This document shows positions 1 to 8,745 of a DNA stretch of 64,000 nt, in pieces. Position numbers and translations under genes: made by a program. The notes under the pieces were generated by a model. The model ran no database searches. It had not been told where the DNA came from and saw only the letters and a list, made by a program, of their open reading frames with translations. The stretch spans positions 372,001 through 436,000 of the forward strand of contig NZ_CP012257.1 of assembly GCF_001277175.1 (NCBI RefSeq). The letters run 5' to 3'. This stretch comes from Cronobacter universalis NCTC 9529. Its GTDB lineage: Bacteria > Pseudomonadota > Gammaproteobacteria > Enterobacterales > Enterobacteriaceae. The stretch's first letter is position 1. Each line of letters starts with the position of its first letter.

Positions 1-762
1 CGCCTGTAACCCACCACGCACCACTTCCGCCACATAGGCGGACTGGAACAGAATTACCCCGACCAGCGCGCGAATAAGCTTGTCGATGCTGGTTCCTTCC
101 GCCATAAACAGCGGCAGCATCACGGATGACATAAACAGTACCGTGATAAGCGGTACGCCGCGCCAGAACTCAATAAAAATCACCGAGAGCACCCGCACCA
201 CCGGCATCCGGGAGCGACGCCCCAGCGCCAGCAGGATCCCCAGCGGCAGCGCGCCGGCTATTCCCACCGAGGCGATAATCAGCGTCAGCGTAAGTCCGCC
301 CCACTGGCGGGTTTCGACGCGCTCCAGTCCCAGAAAACCGCCATACAGCAGCCACCACACCACAACGGGATATGCGATGGCCCAGCACGCGATATAGCGA
401 CCGCGCTGCGGCAGAGATTTCCAGAATATTGGCACAATCGAGACCAGACCGATAATCAGCGCCAGATTAATGCGCCAGCGTTCGTTGTGCGGGTAGAGCC
501 CATACATAAACTGGCCGAAGCGGGCATGAATAAATACCCAGCAGGCGCCTTCTTTGGTGCAGTCGGCGCGGGTGCTGCCTACCCAGTTGGCCTGAAAAAA
601 CGCCCAGTTCAGCAGCGGCGGGATAAGCTCCCACATCATCCAGAGACAAAACAGCGTCAGCAGGCTATTACTCCAGCTGGAGAACAGGTTTTTGCGCATC
701 CAGACCAGCGCGCCGCGGTTAACCGGACGCGCAGGAGCAGGCGATATCGCATTCGTCGTCAT
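1..762 (-). CDS. yhdY: Polar amino-acid ABC transporter permease YhdY/AapM (partial, C-terminus beyond window)
   Basis: Inner-membrane permease of a polar amino-acid ABC importer, pairing with the YhdX permease encoded just upstream. The frame opens with ATG at 762, three bases after the yhdX stop (TAA-ACC-ATG), and runs open to the window edge, giving about 254 residues. The C-terminal third is missing. The N-terminus (MTTNAISPAPARPVNRGALV) leads into a hydrophobic segment. Later residues GVPLITVLFMSS and FIEFWRG are the typical His/Glu/Gln-type permease region. The tight spacing implies translational coupling within yhdW-X-Y-Z; the ATPase YhdZ would lie off the left edge. Family assignment is firm. 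The transported substrate is inferred from the Aap family. Confidence 0.93.
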   Translation of the reverse strand, partial: MTTNAISPAPARPVNRGALVWMRKNLFSSWSNSLLTLFCLWMMWELIPPLLNWAFFQANWVGSTRADCTKEGACWVFIHARFGQFMYGLYPHNERWRINLALIIGLVSIVPIFWKSLPQRGRYIACWAIAYPVVVWWLLYGGFLGLERVETRQWGGLTLTLIIASVGIAGALPLGILLALGRRSRMPVVRVLSVIFIEFWRGVPLITVLFMSSVMLPLFMAEGTSIDKLIRALVGVILFQSAYVAEVVRGGLQA

Positions 763-765
763 GGT

Positions 766-1947
766 TTAGCGCTCCACCAGGGCTATACGCCGGTTATAAA
801 GGTTCATCAGGAGTGAAATCGACAGACTGATAATCAGGTAGACCGACATTGTGATAGCGATCGTTTCAATCGCCTGTCCGGTCTGGTTCAGCACCGTACC
901 GGCAAACAGCGACACCATATCGGGGTAACCGATAGCGGCCGCCAGTGATGAGTTTTTCACAATGTTCAGATACTGGCTGGTTAATGGCGGAATAATGACG
1001 CGCATCGCCTGCGGAATAATCACCTGCCACAGCGTGACCGGGTTCGGCAGGCCTAACGACCGGGCCGCCTCATGCTGGCCGTGCGGGACGGACAAAATCC
1101 CGGCGCGGATAATCTCAGCGATAAAGGCGGAGGTATAAACAGAAAGCGCCAGCGTCAGCGCCGCCAGTTCCGGGATGAGCGCCAGCCCGCCGCGGAAGTT
1201 AAATCCGCGCAGCGCAGGCACATCCCAGTGCAGCGCGGGGCCGAACGCCAGATGCGCCAGCAATGGCAACACAATGATAAGTAACAGCAGCGTCGGCCAG
1301 GTACGCCGCAGCTGGCCCGTTTTCATCTGATGCTTTTTATTAAAGCGATACAACCCGGCGGAAAGTATTAGCGCGATAACCAGCGCGGCGATAAAGGCCA
1401 GTGCGCCTTCTCCCGCCTCAGGCGACGGCAGGTAAAGCCCGCGGTTGCTTAAAAACGCCAGATCGAACGCGCTCACTGCCTGCCGGGGGCCCGGTAAGTT
1501 ACGCAGTACCGCGAAATACCAGAAGAAGATCTGTAACAGCGGCGGAATATTGCGGAAGGTCTCGATATAAATAGTGGAGAGTTTACGCAGCAGCCAGTTA
1601 TCGGAGAGACGCGCAAGGCCGATAAAGAAGCCGAGAAACGAGGCGAAAACGATACAGAGCGCGGAGACCAGCAGCGTATTCATCAGACCGACCAGGAAAA
1701 CGCGGCCATACGTATCGCCTTCCTGGTAATCAATCAGATGCTGAACGATGCCAAACCCGGCGCTGCGTTCGAGAAACGCAAACCCCGAGGTAATACCCCG
1801 GCTGTTCAGGTTGGTAATGGTGTTATGAATTAAATACGCGGCGATGCCAAGCACGACAGCAATCGCCACAATCTGGTACAGCCACGCGCGAACCGCAGGG
1901 CTGGAAAGGGAGAGAGGTCCTTTCACGCCAGGGCGTCGATGCAACAT
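766..1947 (-). CDS. yhdX: Polar amino-acid ABC transporter permease YhdX/AapQ
   Basis: Inner-membrane permease of the Aap-type importer. The 393 residues equal the E. coli YhdX length and align along the whole protein. Several transmembrane segments are visible, the first at about residues 24-44. The binding-protein-dependent permease signature (EAARSLGLPNPVTLWQVIIP, residues about 290-310) forms the loop that contacts the ATPase. The ATG at 1947 follows a GAGG ribosome-binding site. It lies 69 bases after yhdW and three bases before yhdY, so it belongs to one operon driven by the promoter upstream of yhdW. Substrate specificity (general L-amino acids, possibly Glu/Asp/Gln) is inferred from the family. 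Confidence 0.96.
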   Translation of the reverse strand: MLHRRPGVKGPLSLSSPAVRAWLYQIVAIAVVLGIAAYLIHNTITNLNSRGITSGFAFLERSAGFGIVQHLIDYQEGDTYGRVFLVGLMNTLLVSALCIVFASFLGFFIGLARLSDNWLLRKLSTIYIETFRNIPPLLQIFFWYFAVLRNLPGPRQAVSAFDLAFLSNRGLYLPSPEAGEGALAFIAALVIALILSAGLYRFNKKHQMKTGQLRRTWPTLLLLIIVLPLLAHLAFGPALHWDVPALRGFNFRGGLALIPELAALTLALSVYTSAFIAEIIRAGILSVPHGQHEAARSLGLPNPVTLWQVIIPQAMRVIIPPLTSQYLNIVKNSSLAAAIGYPDMVSLFAGTVLNQTGQAIETIAITMSVYLIISLSISLLMNLYNRRIALVER

Positions 1948-2016
1948 AGGTAAACCTCAGGCAACCATAACTCTGGGCTGGGCGTCGCCAGGGCGACGCC
2001 CGTAACGGCATACTGC

Positions 2017-3042
2017 TTAACGCACCGGCGGCGCGTACTGAATACCGCCTTTATTCCAGAGGTTGTTCTGGCCGCGTTTGATCTTCAGCGGGCTTTCCTG
2101 GCCGACGTTACGCTCGAAGATCTCGCCATAGTTACCGACCTGCTTGATGATGTTATAAGCCCACTTATTATCCAGCTTCAGATCCTTGCCGTAGTCGCCT
2201 TCTTTGCCTAACAGATGCGCCATATCCGGCGTGGAAGGATTCGCCGCTTTGGCGTCCACGTTTTTAGAATCGATACCCATCTCTTCGGCGTTCAGCATGG
2301 CGAACAGCGTCCAGCGCACAATGGAGAACCACTCCTCATCGCCGCGGCGAACAACCGGGCCCAGCGGTTCTTTAGAGATCACTTCCGGCAGGACAATCCA
2401 TTCGGCCGGGTTGCTAAGCTTAATGCGCAGCGCGTAGAGCTGAGACTGGTCGGAGGCCAGCGTATCGCAGCGCCCGGATTCCAGCGCTTTGGCTGACTCA
2501 TCGGAACGATCGAAGGTCACCGGCGTATATTTCATATTGTTGGCTTTAAAATAATCCGCCACGTTCAGCTCGGTGTCAGTACCGGCCTGGATACACACGG
2601 TTGCGCCATCCAGCTCTTTAGCGCTTTTCAGGCCTGCTTTGTTATGGGTCAGGAAGCCGATACCGTCGTAATAGGTGACGCCCGTAAACGACATGCCCAT
2701 GCCCGCATCGCGTGATGACGTCCAGGTGGTATTACGGGACAGCACATCCACTTCGCCGGATTGCAGCGCGGTGAAGCGCTCTTTCGCGGTCAGCGGGGTA
2801 TATTTCACTTTTGACGCGTCGCCAAAGACAGCAGCAGCCACGCCGCGGCAGACATCAACGTCGATACCGGTAAACTTGCCGCCGGCATCCGCATAGGAAA
2901 AGCCCGGCAAACCGTCACTGATGCCGCACTGCACAAAACCTTTCTTTTTCACACTGTCCAGCGTGGCGCCGGCATGGGCCTGGTTAGCAACGGCGAGCAG
3001 CGTGCCTGCGGCGGCCAGAGTGGCGATCATCATCTTCTTCAT
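2017..3042 (-). CDS. yhdW: Periplasmic amino-acid-binding protein YhdW/AapJ
   Basis: Periplasmic solute-binding component delivering amino acids to the YhdX/YhdY permease pair. It has 341 residues with a Sec signal peptide (MKKMMIATLAAAGTLLAVAN, cleavage after QAHA near residue 24). The mature type 3 solute-binding fold contains GFSYADAGGKFTGIDVDVCR and SRNTTWTSSRDAGMG. It is the first gene of the operon, as usual for the binding protein. The start has the sequence TAATGCATCC upstream on the plus strand with a clear signal peptide directly at residue 1, so no alternative start is needed. In E. coli K-12 this gene is reported as degenerate; here the frame is intact, so the importer is likely functional. 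Confidence 0.95.
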   Translation of the reverse strand: MKKMMIATLAAAGTLLAVANQAHAGATLDSVKKKGFVQCGISDGLPGFSYADAGGKFTGIDVDVCRGVAAAVFGDASKVKYTPLTAKERFTALQSGEVDVLSRNTTWTSSRDAGMGMSFTGVTYYDGIGFLTHNKAGLKSAKELDGATVCIQAGTDTELNVADYFKANNMKYTPVTFDRSDESAKALESGRCDTLASDQSQLYALRIKLSNPAEWIVLPEVISKEPLGPVVRRGDEEWFSIVRWTLFAMLNAEEMGIDSKNVDAKAANPSTPDMAHLLGKEGDYGKDLKLDNKWAYNIIKQVGNYGEIFERNVGQESPLKIKRGQNNLWNKGGIQYAPPVR

Positions 3043-3135
3043 AATGCATCCTGTGTGGCGAGAATTATCGTTATAGATATAAGGCGACCGGGAGGCGCCA
3101 GTTTGCTGTCTGTGGCATAAGCCATAGGGGGTAAA

Positions 3136-3150
3136 GCAAAGGGAGTGCCA
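3136..3150 (-). promoter_or_regulatory. Sigma-54 (RpoN) promoter for yhdWXYZ
   Basis: Read on the minus strand the sequence is TGGCAC-TCCCT-TTGC, preceded by C and followed by TT. This matches the -24/-12 consensus (TGGCAC-N5-TTGCW) at every invariant position. It lies about 95-110 bases upstream of the yhdW start codon and in the right orientation. NtrC/RpoN control of the homologous E. coli operon is established knowledge; the assignment here rests on the motif. Confidence 0.85.
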
Positions 3151-3223
3151 GGTTTACATCAGCCCAAAAAAGCCATGCGCAGATGTATTAAGCGAAGTGT
3201 AGACAGAAAAAGAAAAAATAATC

Positions 3224-3238
3224 GCACTGAAAAAGTGC
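3224..3238. promoter_or_regulatory. NtrC-type enhancer site
   Basis: GCACTGAAAAAGTGC is a perfect GCAC-N7-GTGC dyad of 15 bases, the arrangement of NtrC sites upstream of glnA. Its centre lies about 85-90 bases upstream of the sigma-54 promoter, a usual enhancer distance. A second, weaker half-site pair (GCGCCA...TGGAGC) sits at 3252-3268. Binding is inferred. Confidence 0.6.
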
Positions 3239-3395
3239 AAAAAGACAATACGCGCCACATTTTGGAGCAAAATAATCAGCGCTTTTATTCAGGCGGCTGG
3301 AGAGTAATTTACTGCGTTAATATTGCCGGAACAAGCATCGGAAAAACCGGTGAGAGAACTCATGCGGGGAATGAAAATAACGAGGCGTTGAGGGT

Positions 3396-3429
3396 AAAGA
3401 AGACGTCCGTTTTATGACGTCTTTTTTAT
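3396..3429 (+). terminator. Rho-independent terminator between yhdW and yhdV
   Basis: AAGACGTC (3400-3407) pairs with GACGTCTT (3416-3423), followed by TTTTTATT on the plus strand. The outer A/T bases extend the stem. It could also serve the minus strand as the yhdV terminator (GACGTCTTCTTTA), where the U-run is weaker. No annotated plus-strand gene precedes it. Confidence 0.6.
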
Positions 3430-3494
3430 TATGCGCCAAAGCAATGCCAAAATTTTACCTTATGACAAAACTCTGCACCGTTTTAAAGCAGCGA

Positions 3495-3516
3495 GGCGGG
3501 CGTGGATCGGCCCGCC
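3495..3516. other. GC-rich hairpin downstream of yhdV
   Basis: GGCGGGC and GCCCGCC form a 7-bp stem around a short loop just after the yhdV stop, with AGCG/CGCT flanks extending it. Neither strand has a proper T-tract, so it is more likely an mRNA 3' end stabiliser than a full terminator. Confidence 0.35.
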
Positions 3517-3525
3517 GATTTTCGC

Positions 3526-3747
3526 TTATTTACTCAGCGCGATAATGCCCATCGTTAACCCGGCGAGCGCGGCGGCACCGCCCGCGACGGCGCCTGCGGT
3601 TTCCCAGTTATCCTGCGTGGTGCCTTTCATGCAGGTGTTGGTATGAACCAGACGGCCCTGATCGTCATAAACCGGCACGCAAGGAGAATCATGGGCGCAG
3701 CCAGCCAGTAACGTACACAGCAGCGCGGCGGGAATTAGTTTTTTCAT
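3526..3747 (-). CDS. yhdV: Small outer-membrane-type lipoprotein YhdV
   Basis: Small predicted lipoprotein of 73 residues, the length of E. coli YhdV. The signal peptide MKKLIPAALLCTLLAG ends in a lipobox LLAGC with the lipidated Cys at position 17. The mature part contains two further Cys residues and ends in a Gly/Ala-rich hydrophobic stretch (GAVAGGAAALAGLTMGIIAL) like a glycine-zipper segment. Two ATGs are adjacent at 3750 and 3747. I chose the second because GAGG is then six bases upstream and the length matches the family. Function is unknown. It lies between acrF and yhdW as in E. coli. Confidence 0.85.
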   Translation of the reverse strand: MKKLIPAALLCTLLAGCAHDSPCVPVYDDQGRLVHTNTCMKGTTQDNWETAGAVAGGAAALAGLTMGIIALSK

Positions 3748-4095
3748 CATTCACCTCTACAGAATAAATTGTCGTCCCGAAACGATTCGAACACAGAAAT
3801 CATTTATCGACAGCGGCCAATAAAAGAAGGTTATCACGCGTCTGGTGATGCGTTGAGCAGACAATAATTGCAATTCATGTGAAATGTAAAAAAGATGGAT
3901 GAACAGGGCGTGAAACGGGGTTAATGTGAAGAAATTATGAAGAATGGCGCTTTACGTTATCCCGTACCGTTACGATGCAGGGAATAATAAGCTAATGACA
4001 ATAAGGAGTTATGGTATTTGCAATGATAAAGCAAAATACAAAATCAGATAAGCGGAATAAAACAAGGCGCCACGCTGGCGCCCTGTAATTAGCAT
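3748..4095. other. Intergenic region yhdV-acrF
   Basis: 348 bases holding the acrF terminator (4055-4082), the presumed yhdV promoter and AT-rich sequence. The only coding candidate is a 25-codon plus-strand frame at 4011-4088 with an excellent ribosome-binding site, listed among the findings. No yhdU homologue is visible. Confidence 0.6.
4055..4082 (-). terminator. Terminator of acrEF
   Basis: On the minus strand GGCGCCA-GCG-TGGCGCC forms a 7-bp stem with a 3-base loop, followed by TTGTTTTATT. It lies just after the acrF stop codon. Confidence 0.85.
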
Positions 4096-7000
4096 TTACG
4101 CATTGCCATTCGGTTTTATAAAACGTCGGCGGACCACCACGAAGAACACAGGAACGAAGAAAATCGCCAGCAGCGTGGCGCTCAGCATACCGCCCATCAC
4201 GCCGGTGCCGACCGCGTTCTGCGCGCCGCTTCTCGCGCCGTTATTCAGCACCAGCGGCAGCACGCCGAGAATAAACGCCAGCGATGTCATCAGAATAGGG
4301 CGCAGACGTAAGCGCACCGCTTCAAGCGTCGCCTCCGTCAGGCTGCGGCCTTCTTTTTCCATCAGGTCTTTGGCGAACTCAACAATCAGAATGGCGTTTT
4401 TCGCCGACAGTCCAATGGTTGTCAGCAGGCCTACCTGGAAATAGACGTCATTATTGAGCCCGCGCAGCGAGGCTGCCAGCAGCGCGCCGATAATCCCCAG
4501 CGGCACCACCAGCATCACCGAAAACGGAATCGACCAGCTTTCATAGAGCGCCGCCAGGCACAGGAACACGACCACCAGCGAAATAGCGTATAACGCGGGC
4601 GCCTGGTTGCCGGAAAGGCGTTCCTGATAAGAGAGCCCGGTCCAGTCGTAGCCAATGCCAGAAGGCAGTTTCGCGGCGAGGCTCTCCATAAGCGCCATCG
4701 CTTCGCCGGTACTTCTGCCAGGGGCCGCCTCACCCAGAATTTCCATGGATGGCATCCCGTTGTAACGCTCCAGGCGGGGTGAGCCGTAGATCCAGTGCGA
4801 GGTGGTAAACGCGGAGAGCGGCACCATATCGCCGCCGCTGCCGCGCACGTAAATAGCGCCGATATCCGACGGCAACATACGGAACGTCGCATCGGCCTGA
4901 ACGTAGACTTTTTTCACGCGGCCCCGGTCGATAAAATCGTTAACATAAGTGCCGCCCAGCGCCGTCATAATCGTCTGGTTGATATCCGGAATCGACACGC
5001 CCAGCGCCTGCGCTTTCTCCTGATCCACATCCAGCTTGAACTGCGGCGTATCCTCAAGCCCATTCGGGCGCACGCGCGTCAGCACATCCGGATGCTCATG
5101 AACCATACCGAGTAACTGATTGCGCGCCTGCGTCAGTGCGCCATGCCCAAGGTTGGCCTGGTCTTTCAGCTCGAAGTCAAAACCGGTCGCGGTGCCCAGT
5201 TCAAGGATAGCCGGCAGGTTAAACGGGAAAACCAGCCCGTCCTGGATTTTGCTGAAGGCATGGCTGGCGCGGGAGACAATCGCCCCGACGCTGTTTTCAT
5301 GGCCAGGGCGCGCCTCCCAGGGCTTAAGGCTGATAAACGCGATCCCGGCGTTTTGCCCCTGACCGCTGAAGCTAAAGCCGCTAACGGTAAACACCGATTC
5401 CACATTGGCTTTTTCATCGTTGAGATAGTAATGCGTCACCTGATCGAGCACCTGCTGGGTGCGCGCCTGCGTCGCGCCTGACGGCAGCTGCACCATCGTC
5501 ATAAAGACGCCCTGATCTTCCTCAGGCAGGAAGGATGTCGGCAGGCGGACAAACAGCACCGTCATCCCCGCGACAATCAGCAGATAGAGCAAAAGATAGC
5601 GCCCGGTTTTATGCAGAATGCCGCCGACGCTCTGGGTGTAATGATTCACGCTTAAGTCAAAGCGCGCGTTAAACCAGACGAAAAATTTCGCTTTCTGCGC
5701 GTGGTGATCGTCACTTACCGGTTTAAGCAGCGTGGCGCACAGGGCGGGGGTGAGTATCAGCGCCACCAGCACGGAAAGCGCCATAGAAGAAACGATGGTG
5801 ACGGAAAACTGCCGGTAGATAGCGCCGGTCGAGCCGCCAAAGAACGCCATCGGCACGAAAACGGCGGAGAGCACCATCGCGATCCCCACCAGCGCGCCCT
5901 GAATCTGCGACATCGACAGCTGCGTCGCCTCTTTAGGCGGCAGTTTCTCTTCCACCATCACGCGCTCGACGTTCTCGACCACTACGATGGCGTCATCCAC
6001 CAGCAGCCCTATCGCCAGCACCATGCCAAACATCGTCAGGGTATTAATGGAATAGCCGAACGCCGCCAGCACCGCGAAGGTGCCGAGCAGCACCACCGGC
6101 ACGGCGATGGTAGGGATAAGCGTCGCCCGCAGGTTTTGCAGGAACAGATACATCACCAGGAAAACCAGGACGATGGCTTCAAACAGCGTCTTCACCACTT
6201 CGTGAATGGAGATTTTCACAAACGGCGTGGTGTCGTAGGGGTAAACCACCTTCATGCCCTGCGGGAAATAGCGCTGTAAATCGGCAAGCGTCGTCTTGAT
6301 CGCCTCTGCGGTATCCAGCGCGTTGGCGCCGGTGGCGAGTTTAATTCCAAGCCCCGTGGCGGGCTGACCGTTGATTTTGGTCAGCATATTGTAGTTCTCG
6401 CCGCCAAGCTCAATGCGCGCCACGTCGCGTAACCGCACCTGCGAGCCGTCCGGATTAACTTTCAGCATCACCCGGCCAAACTCCTGCGGATCTTTAAGCC
6501 GCGTCTGGGCGATGATTGACGCGTTAAGCTGTTGCCCCGGCACGGCGGGCGTGCCGCCGAGCTGGCCTGCGGCTATCTGGTTATTCTGCGCTTTCAGCTG
6601 ATTAATAATATCCAGCGGCGTGAGCTGGTAGTTATTCATCGCATGGGTATCAAGCCAGATGCGCATGGCGTACTGCGCGCCGAACAGCTGCACGTCGCCG
6701 ACGCCGTTGGTGCGGCTGATGGTGTCTTTAACGTCTGAAGAGACGTAGTCGGCGATATCTTCCTGCGTCAGTAACGGGTTGTCGCTGATAAACCCGGCGA
6801 CCAGCAGAAAGCTGCTGCTGGATTTCTCGACGCTCACGCCCTGTTGCTGAACCTCCTGCGGCAGCAGCGGCATCGCAAGCTGCAGTTTGTTCTGTACCTG
6901 CACCTGGGCGATATCCGGATCGGTACCGGACGTAAAGGTCAGCGTGACGGTCACGCCGCCCGCGGAGTCGCTGGTGGAGGACATATACATCAGATTATCG

Positions 7001-7215
7001 ATGCCGTTCATGTTCTGTTCGATAACCTGCGTCACTGTATCCTGTACCGTCTGCGCATCGGCGCCCGGGTAAGTGGCCGAAACAGCGATGGCTGGCGGGG
7101 CGATGGTCGGATACTGGGCGATGGGCAGTTGCAGAATAGCCAGCGCGCCCGCCATCATCATGATGATGGCCAGAACCCAGGCGAAAATGGGGCGTTGAAT
7201 AAAAAAGTTAGCCAT
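4096..7215 (-). CDS. acrF: RND multidrug efflux inner-membrane transporter AcrF
   Basis: Proton-driven inner-membrane pump of a tripartite multidrug efflux complex, acting with the periplasmic adaptor AcrE and an outer-membrane channel of the TolC type. It has 1039 residues against 1034 in E. coli AcrF. Twelve transmembrane helices in the RND pattern are visible. The N-terminus [17 protein letters not shown] is diagnostic of the HAE1 family. The proton-relay Asp pair is in [14 protein letters not shown] (about residues 405-410). The repeated architecture continues to [15 protein letters not shown] and [16 protein letters not shown] in the second half. It follows acrE by nine bases, so the two are co-transcribed. 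AcrB could be confused with it by sequence, but the acrS-acrEF-yhdV context settles the name. Confidence 0.97.
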   Translation of the reverse strand: MANFFIQRPIFAWVLAIIMMMAGALAILQLPIAQYPTIAPPAIAVSATYPGADAQTVQDTVTQVIEQNMNGIDNLMYMSSTSDSAGGVTVTLTFTSGTDPDIAQVQVQNKLQLAMPLLPQEVQQQGVSVEKSSSSFLLVAGFISDNPLLTQEDIADYVSSDVKDTISRTNGVGDVQLFGAQYAMRIWLDTHAMNNYQLTPLDIINQLKAQNNQIAAGQLGGTPAVPGQQLNASIIAQTRLKDPQEFGRVMLKVNPDGSQVRLRDVARIELGGENYNMLTKINGQPATGLGIKLATGANALDTAEAIKTTLADLQRYFPQGMKVVYPYDTTPFVKISIHEVVKTLFEAIVLVFLVMYLFLQNLRATLIPTIAVPVVLLGTFAVLAAFGYSINTLTMFGMVLAIGLLVDDAIVVVENVERVMVEEKLPPKEATQLSMSQIQGALVGIAMVLSAVFVPMAFFGGSTGAIYRQFSVTIVSSMALSVLVALILTPALCATLLKPVSDDHHAQKAKFFVWFNARFDLSVNHYTQSVGGILHKTGRYLLLYLLIVAGMTVLFVRLPTSFLPEEDQGVFMTMVQLPSGATQARTQQVLDQVTHYYLNDEKANVESVFTVSGFSFSGQGQNAGIAFISLKPWEARPGHENSVGAIVSRASHAFSKIQDGLVFPFNLPAILELGTATGFDFELKDQANLGHGALTQARNQLLGMVHEHPDVLTRVRPNGLEDTPQFKLDVDQEKAQALGVSIPDINQTIMTALGGTYVNDFIDRGRVKKVYVQADATFRMLPSDIGAIYVRGSGGDMVPLSAFTTSHWIYGSPRLERYNGMPSMEILGEAAPGRSTGEAMALMESLAAKLPSGIGYDWTGLSYQERLSGNQAPALYAISLVVVFLCLAALYESWSIPFSVMLVVPLGIIGALLAASLRGLNNDVYFQVGLLTTIGLSAKNAILIVEFAKDLMEKEGRSLTEATLEAVRLRLRPILMTSLAFILGVLPLVLNNGARSGAQNAVGTGVMGGMLSATLLAIFFVPVFFVVVRRRFIKPNGNA

Positions 7216-7224
7216 GACGTCACC

Positions 7225-8367
7225 TTATTTCACAGGTGTGGAAACAGGCGTGACGACCGCGCCCGGATGCGCTTTTTGCAGCCCGCTGATGATGACTTTC
7301 TCGCCCGTTTTGAGCCCGCTGGTGACGAGCCAGCTCTCTTTAATGGCCTGGCTTGTGGTGACGCTGCGGTTTTCCACCTGGTTTTTCTCATTAACGACCA
7401 TGACCATCGCCTCGCCGCGCGGGGTGCGCGTCACACCCTGTTGAGGCACCAGAATGGCGTCAGGCTGAATGCCTTCGTGAATGCGGGCGCGCACGAACAT
7501 CCCTGGCAGCAGGAGATGCTGCGGGTTCGGGAAAATAGCGCGCAGCGTAATGGAGCCGGTGCTTTCATCGACGGTGACGTCGGAGAATTGCAACTGGCCT
7601 TTCAGCGGATAGGTGTCGCCGTTTTCCATCACCAGTTCGACGTTGCCGTCACTGGCTTCTTTTTCAACGCTCCCCTGGGCCATCGCGTTTTTCAGGCGCA
7701 GGAAGTCGGTGCTGGATTGCGTGACGTCCACATACATCGGGTCGAGCTGCTGCACCGTCGCCAGTTCGCTCGCCTGGCTGCTGGTGACAAGCGCGCCTTC
7801 GGTGACATTCGATTTACCGATGCGACCAGTGATCGGCGAGGTGACTTTCGTCCAGGCCAGATTGATTCTGGCGCTCTCCAGCGCCGCTTTCGCCGCCGCC
7901 ACGCTCGCCTCGGCCTGATGGGCACTTGCTACCGCCTCGTCATACTCCTGCTTGCTGATGTACTGCGTGTCCGTCAGCGCCGCGTAGCGTTTTACCGTCA
8001 GGCGGGCCATCCCGGCCGCGGCCTGGGCTTTCGCGAGATCCCCTCTGGCGCTCTGCCACGCCGCCTGATACATCGCCGGATCGATCTGGTAGAGCGAGTC
8101 GCCTGCGTTCACATCCGCGCCTTCGGTAAAGTTTCGGCTGAGGATAATGCCGCTGACCTGTGGACGGACCTGGGCTACGCGAAAAGCGCGGGTGCGGCCT
8201 GGTAGCTCCGTCACTACCGCGACGGGAGAAGGCTGAACGACATGCACGGTAACCTGCGGCGCGGCGGCGGCAGGCGCCTCATCAGTTTGGTTATCACAAC
8301 CTGTCATCCCTGACACACAGAGGTACAGGCCAAGAGGCATAAGCAGAAGCCTGGCATAATTGGTCAT
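7225..8367 (-). CDS. acrE: RND efflux periplasmic adaptor AcrE
   Basis: Membrane-fusion lipoprotein linking AcrF to the outer-membrane channel. It has 380 residues (E. coli 385). The lipobox is GMTGC with the Cys at position 24. The lipoyl half-motifs flank an alpha-helical hairpin (AQAAAGMARLTVKRYAALTD to SARINLAWTKVTSPITG), and the beta-barrel segment IGKSNVTEGALV follows. The frame is open further upstream, but the ATG at 8367 is preceded by AAGGAA and begins the signal peptide directly, so the upstream extension to 8460 is not used. It is divergent from acrS, whose product is expected to control the locus. Confidence 0.96.
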   Translation of the reverse strand: MTNYARLLLMPLGLYLCVSGMTGCDNQTDEAPAAAAPQVTVHVVQPSPVAVVTELPGRTRAFRVAQVRPQVSGIILSRNFTEGADVNAGDSLYQIDPAMYQAAWQSARGDLAKAQAAAGMARLTVKRYAALTDTQYISKQEYDEAVASAHQAEASVAAAKAALESARINLAWTKVTSPITGRIGKSNVTEGALVTSSQASELATVQQLDPMYVDVTQSSTDFLRLKNAMAQGSVEKEASDGNVELVMENGDTYPLKGQLQFSDVTVDESTGSITLRAIFPNPQHLLLPGMFVRARIHEGIQPDAILVPQQGVTRTPRGEAMVMVVNEKNQVENRSVTTSQAIKESWLVTSGLKTGEKVIISGLQKAHPGAVVTPVSTPVK

Positions 8368-8745
8368 TGCTGTTCCTTTATTAGCATAAATACGATATCC
8401 ACCGTCAGGCCGGTAGCAGGAATATGGGGGCGATGAAAATAACAGGGCGCTATCGTACAAATAATCCGGCCTCTGTGTCAGTATTCCTTATTTATTCGGA
8501 CAGCGAAAAGCATCAGAAAGCAAAGGAAGCGCTTCATTTCTTTTTGGTTTTATGATTTCTGAAATAATTTTGTTTCTGGCTGATTAAAAACATGTCGAGA
8601 ATGAAATGTATTTATTTTGTGTATTCTAATTATTAACTCATTCTTTAAATCTATATATAAAATCCTAAGCCTGAAAATAAAAGGTGTGATAAAACGGCAA
8701 CGCACTTTTTGATGACTAGCCCGCCAGGAAAAGGCAAGGTGATTT
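8368..8745. other. Divergent acrE-acrS control region
   Basis: 378 bases, distinctly AT-rich over 8560-8670. It holds a good acrS promoter (8633-8661). An imperfect dyad AATGTA...TGTATT (8605-8625) is a possible TetR-family operator. No gene is supported. Confidence 0.55.
8633..8661 (+). promoter_or_regulatory. Candidate sigma-70 promoter for acrS
   Basis: TTAACT (8633-8638) and TATAAA (8656-8661) are 17 bases apart and match the -35 and -10 consensus at 4/6 and 5/6 positions. They precede acrS by about 85 bases. Confidence 0.45.

Larger units (their letters stand above)
3043..3525. other. Intergenic regulatory region yhdW-yhdV
   Basis: 483 bases without a supported gene. It holds a sigma-54-type promoter for yhdW (3136-3150), an NtrC-like palindrome (3224-3238), a strong factor-independent terminator (3396-3429) and a GC-rich hairpin next to the yhdV stop (3495-3516). 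A 90-codon plus-strand frame at 3145-3417 is Lys/Arg/Asn-rich with no recognisable domain and is not called. Confidence 0.7.

Noticed and set aside
3145..3417. 90-codon plus-strand frame upstream of yhdW
   Set aside because: Covers the sigma-54 promoter and NtrC site, is unusually basic and has no domain or good ribosome-binding site.
6844..8205. Plus-strand frame of 453 codons opposite acrE/acrF
   Set aside because: Arg/His/Gly-rich translation with no domain, lying antisense to two certain genes; typical shadow frame in GC-rich DNA.
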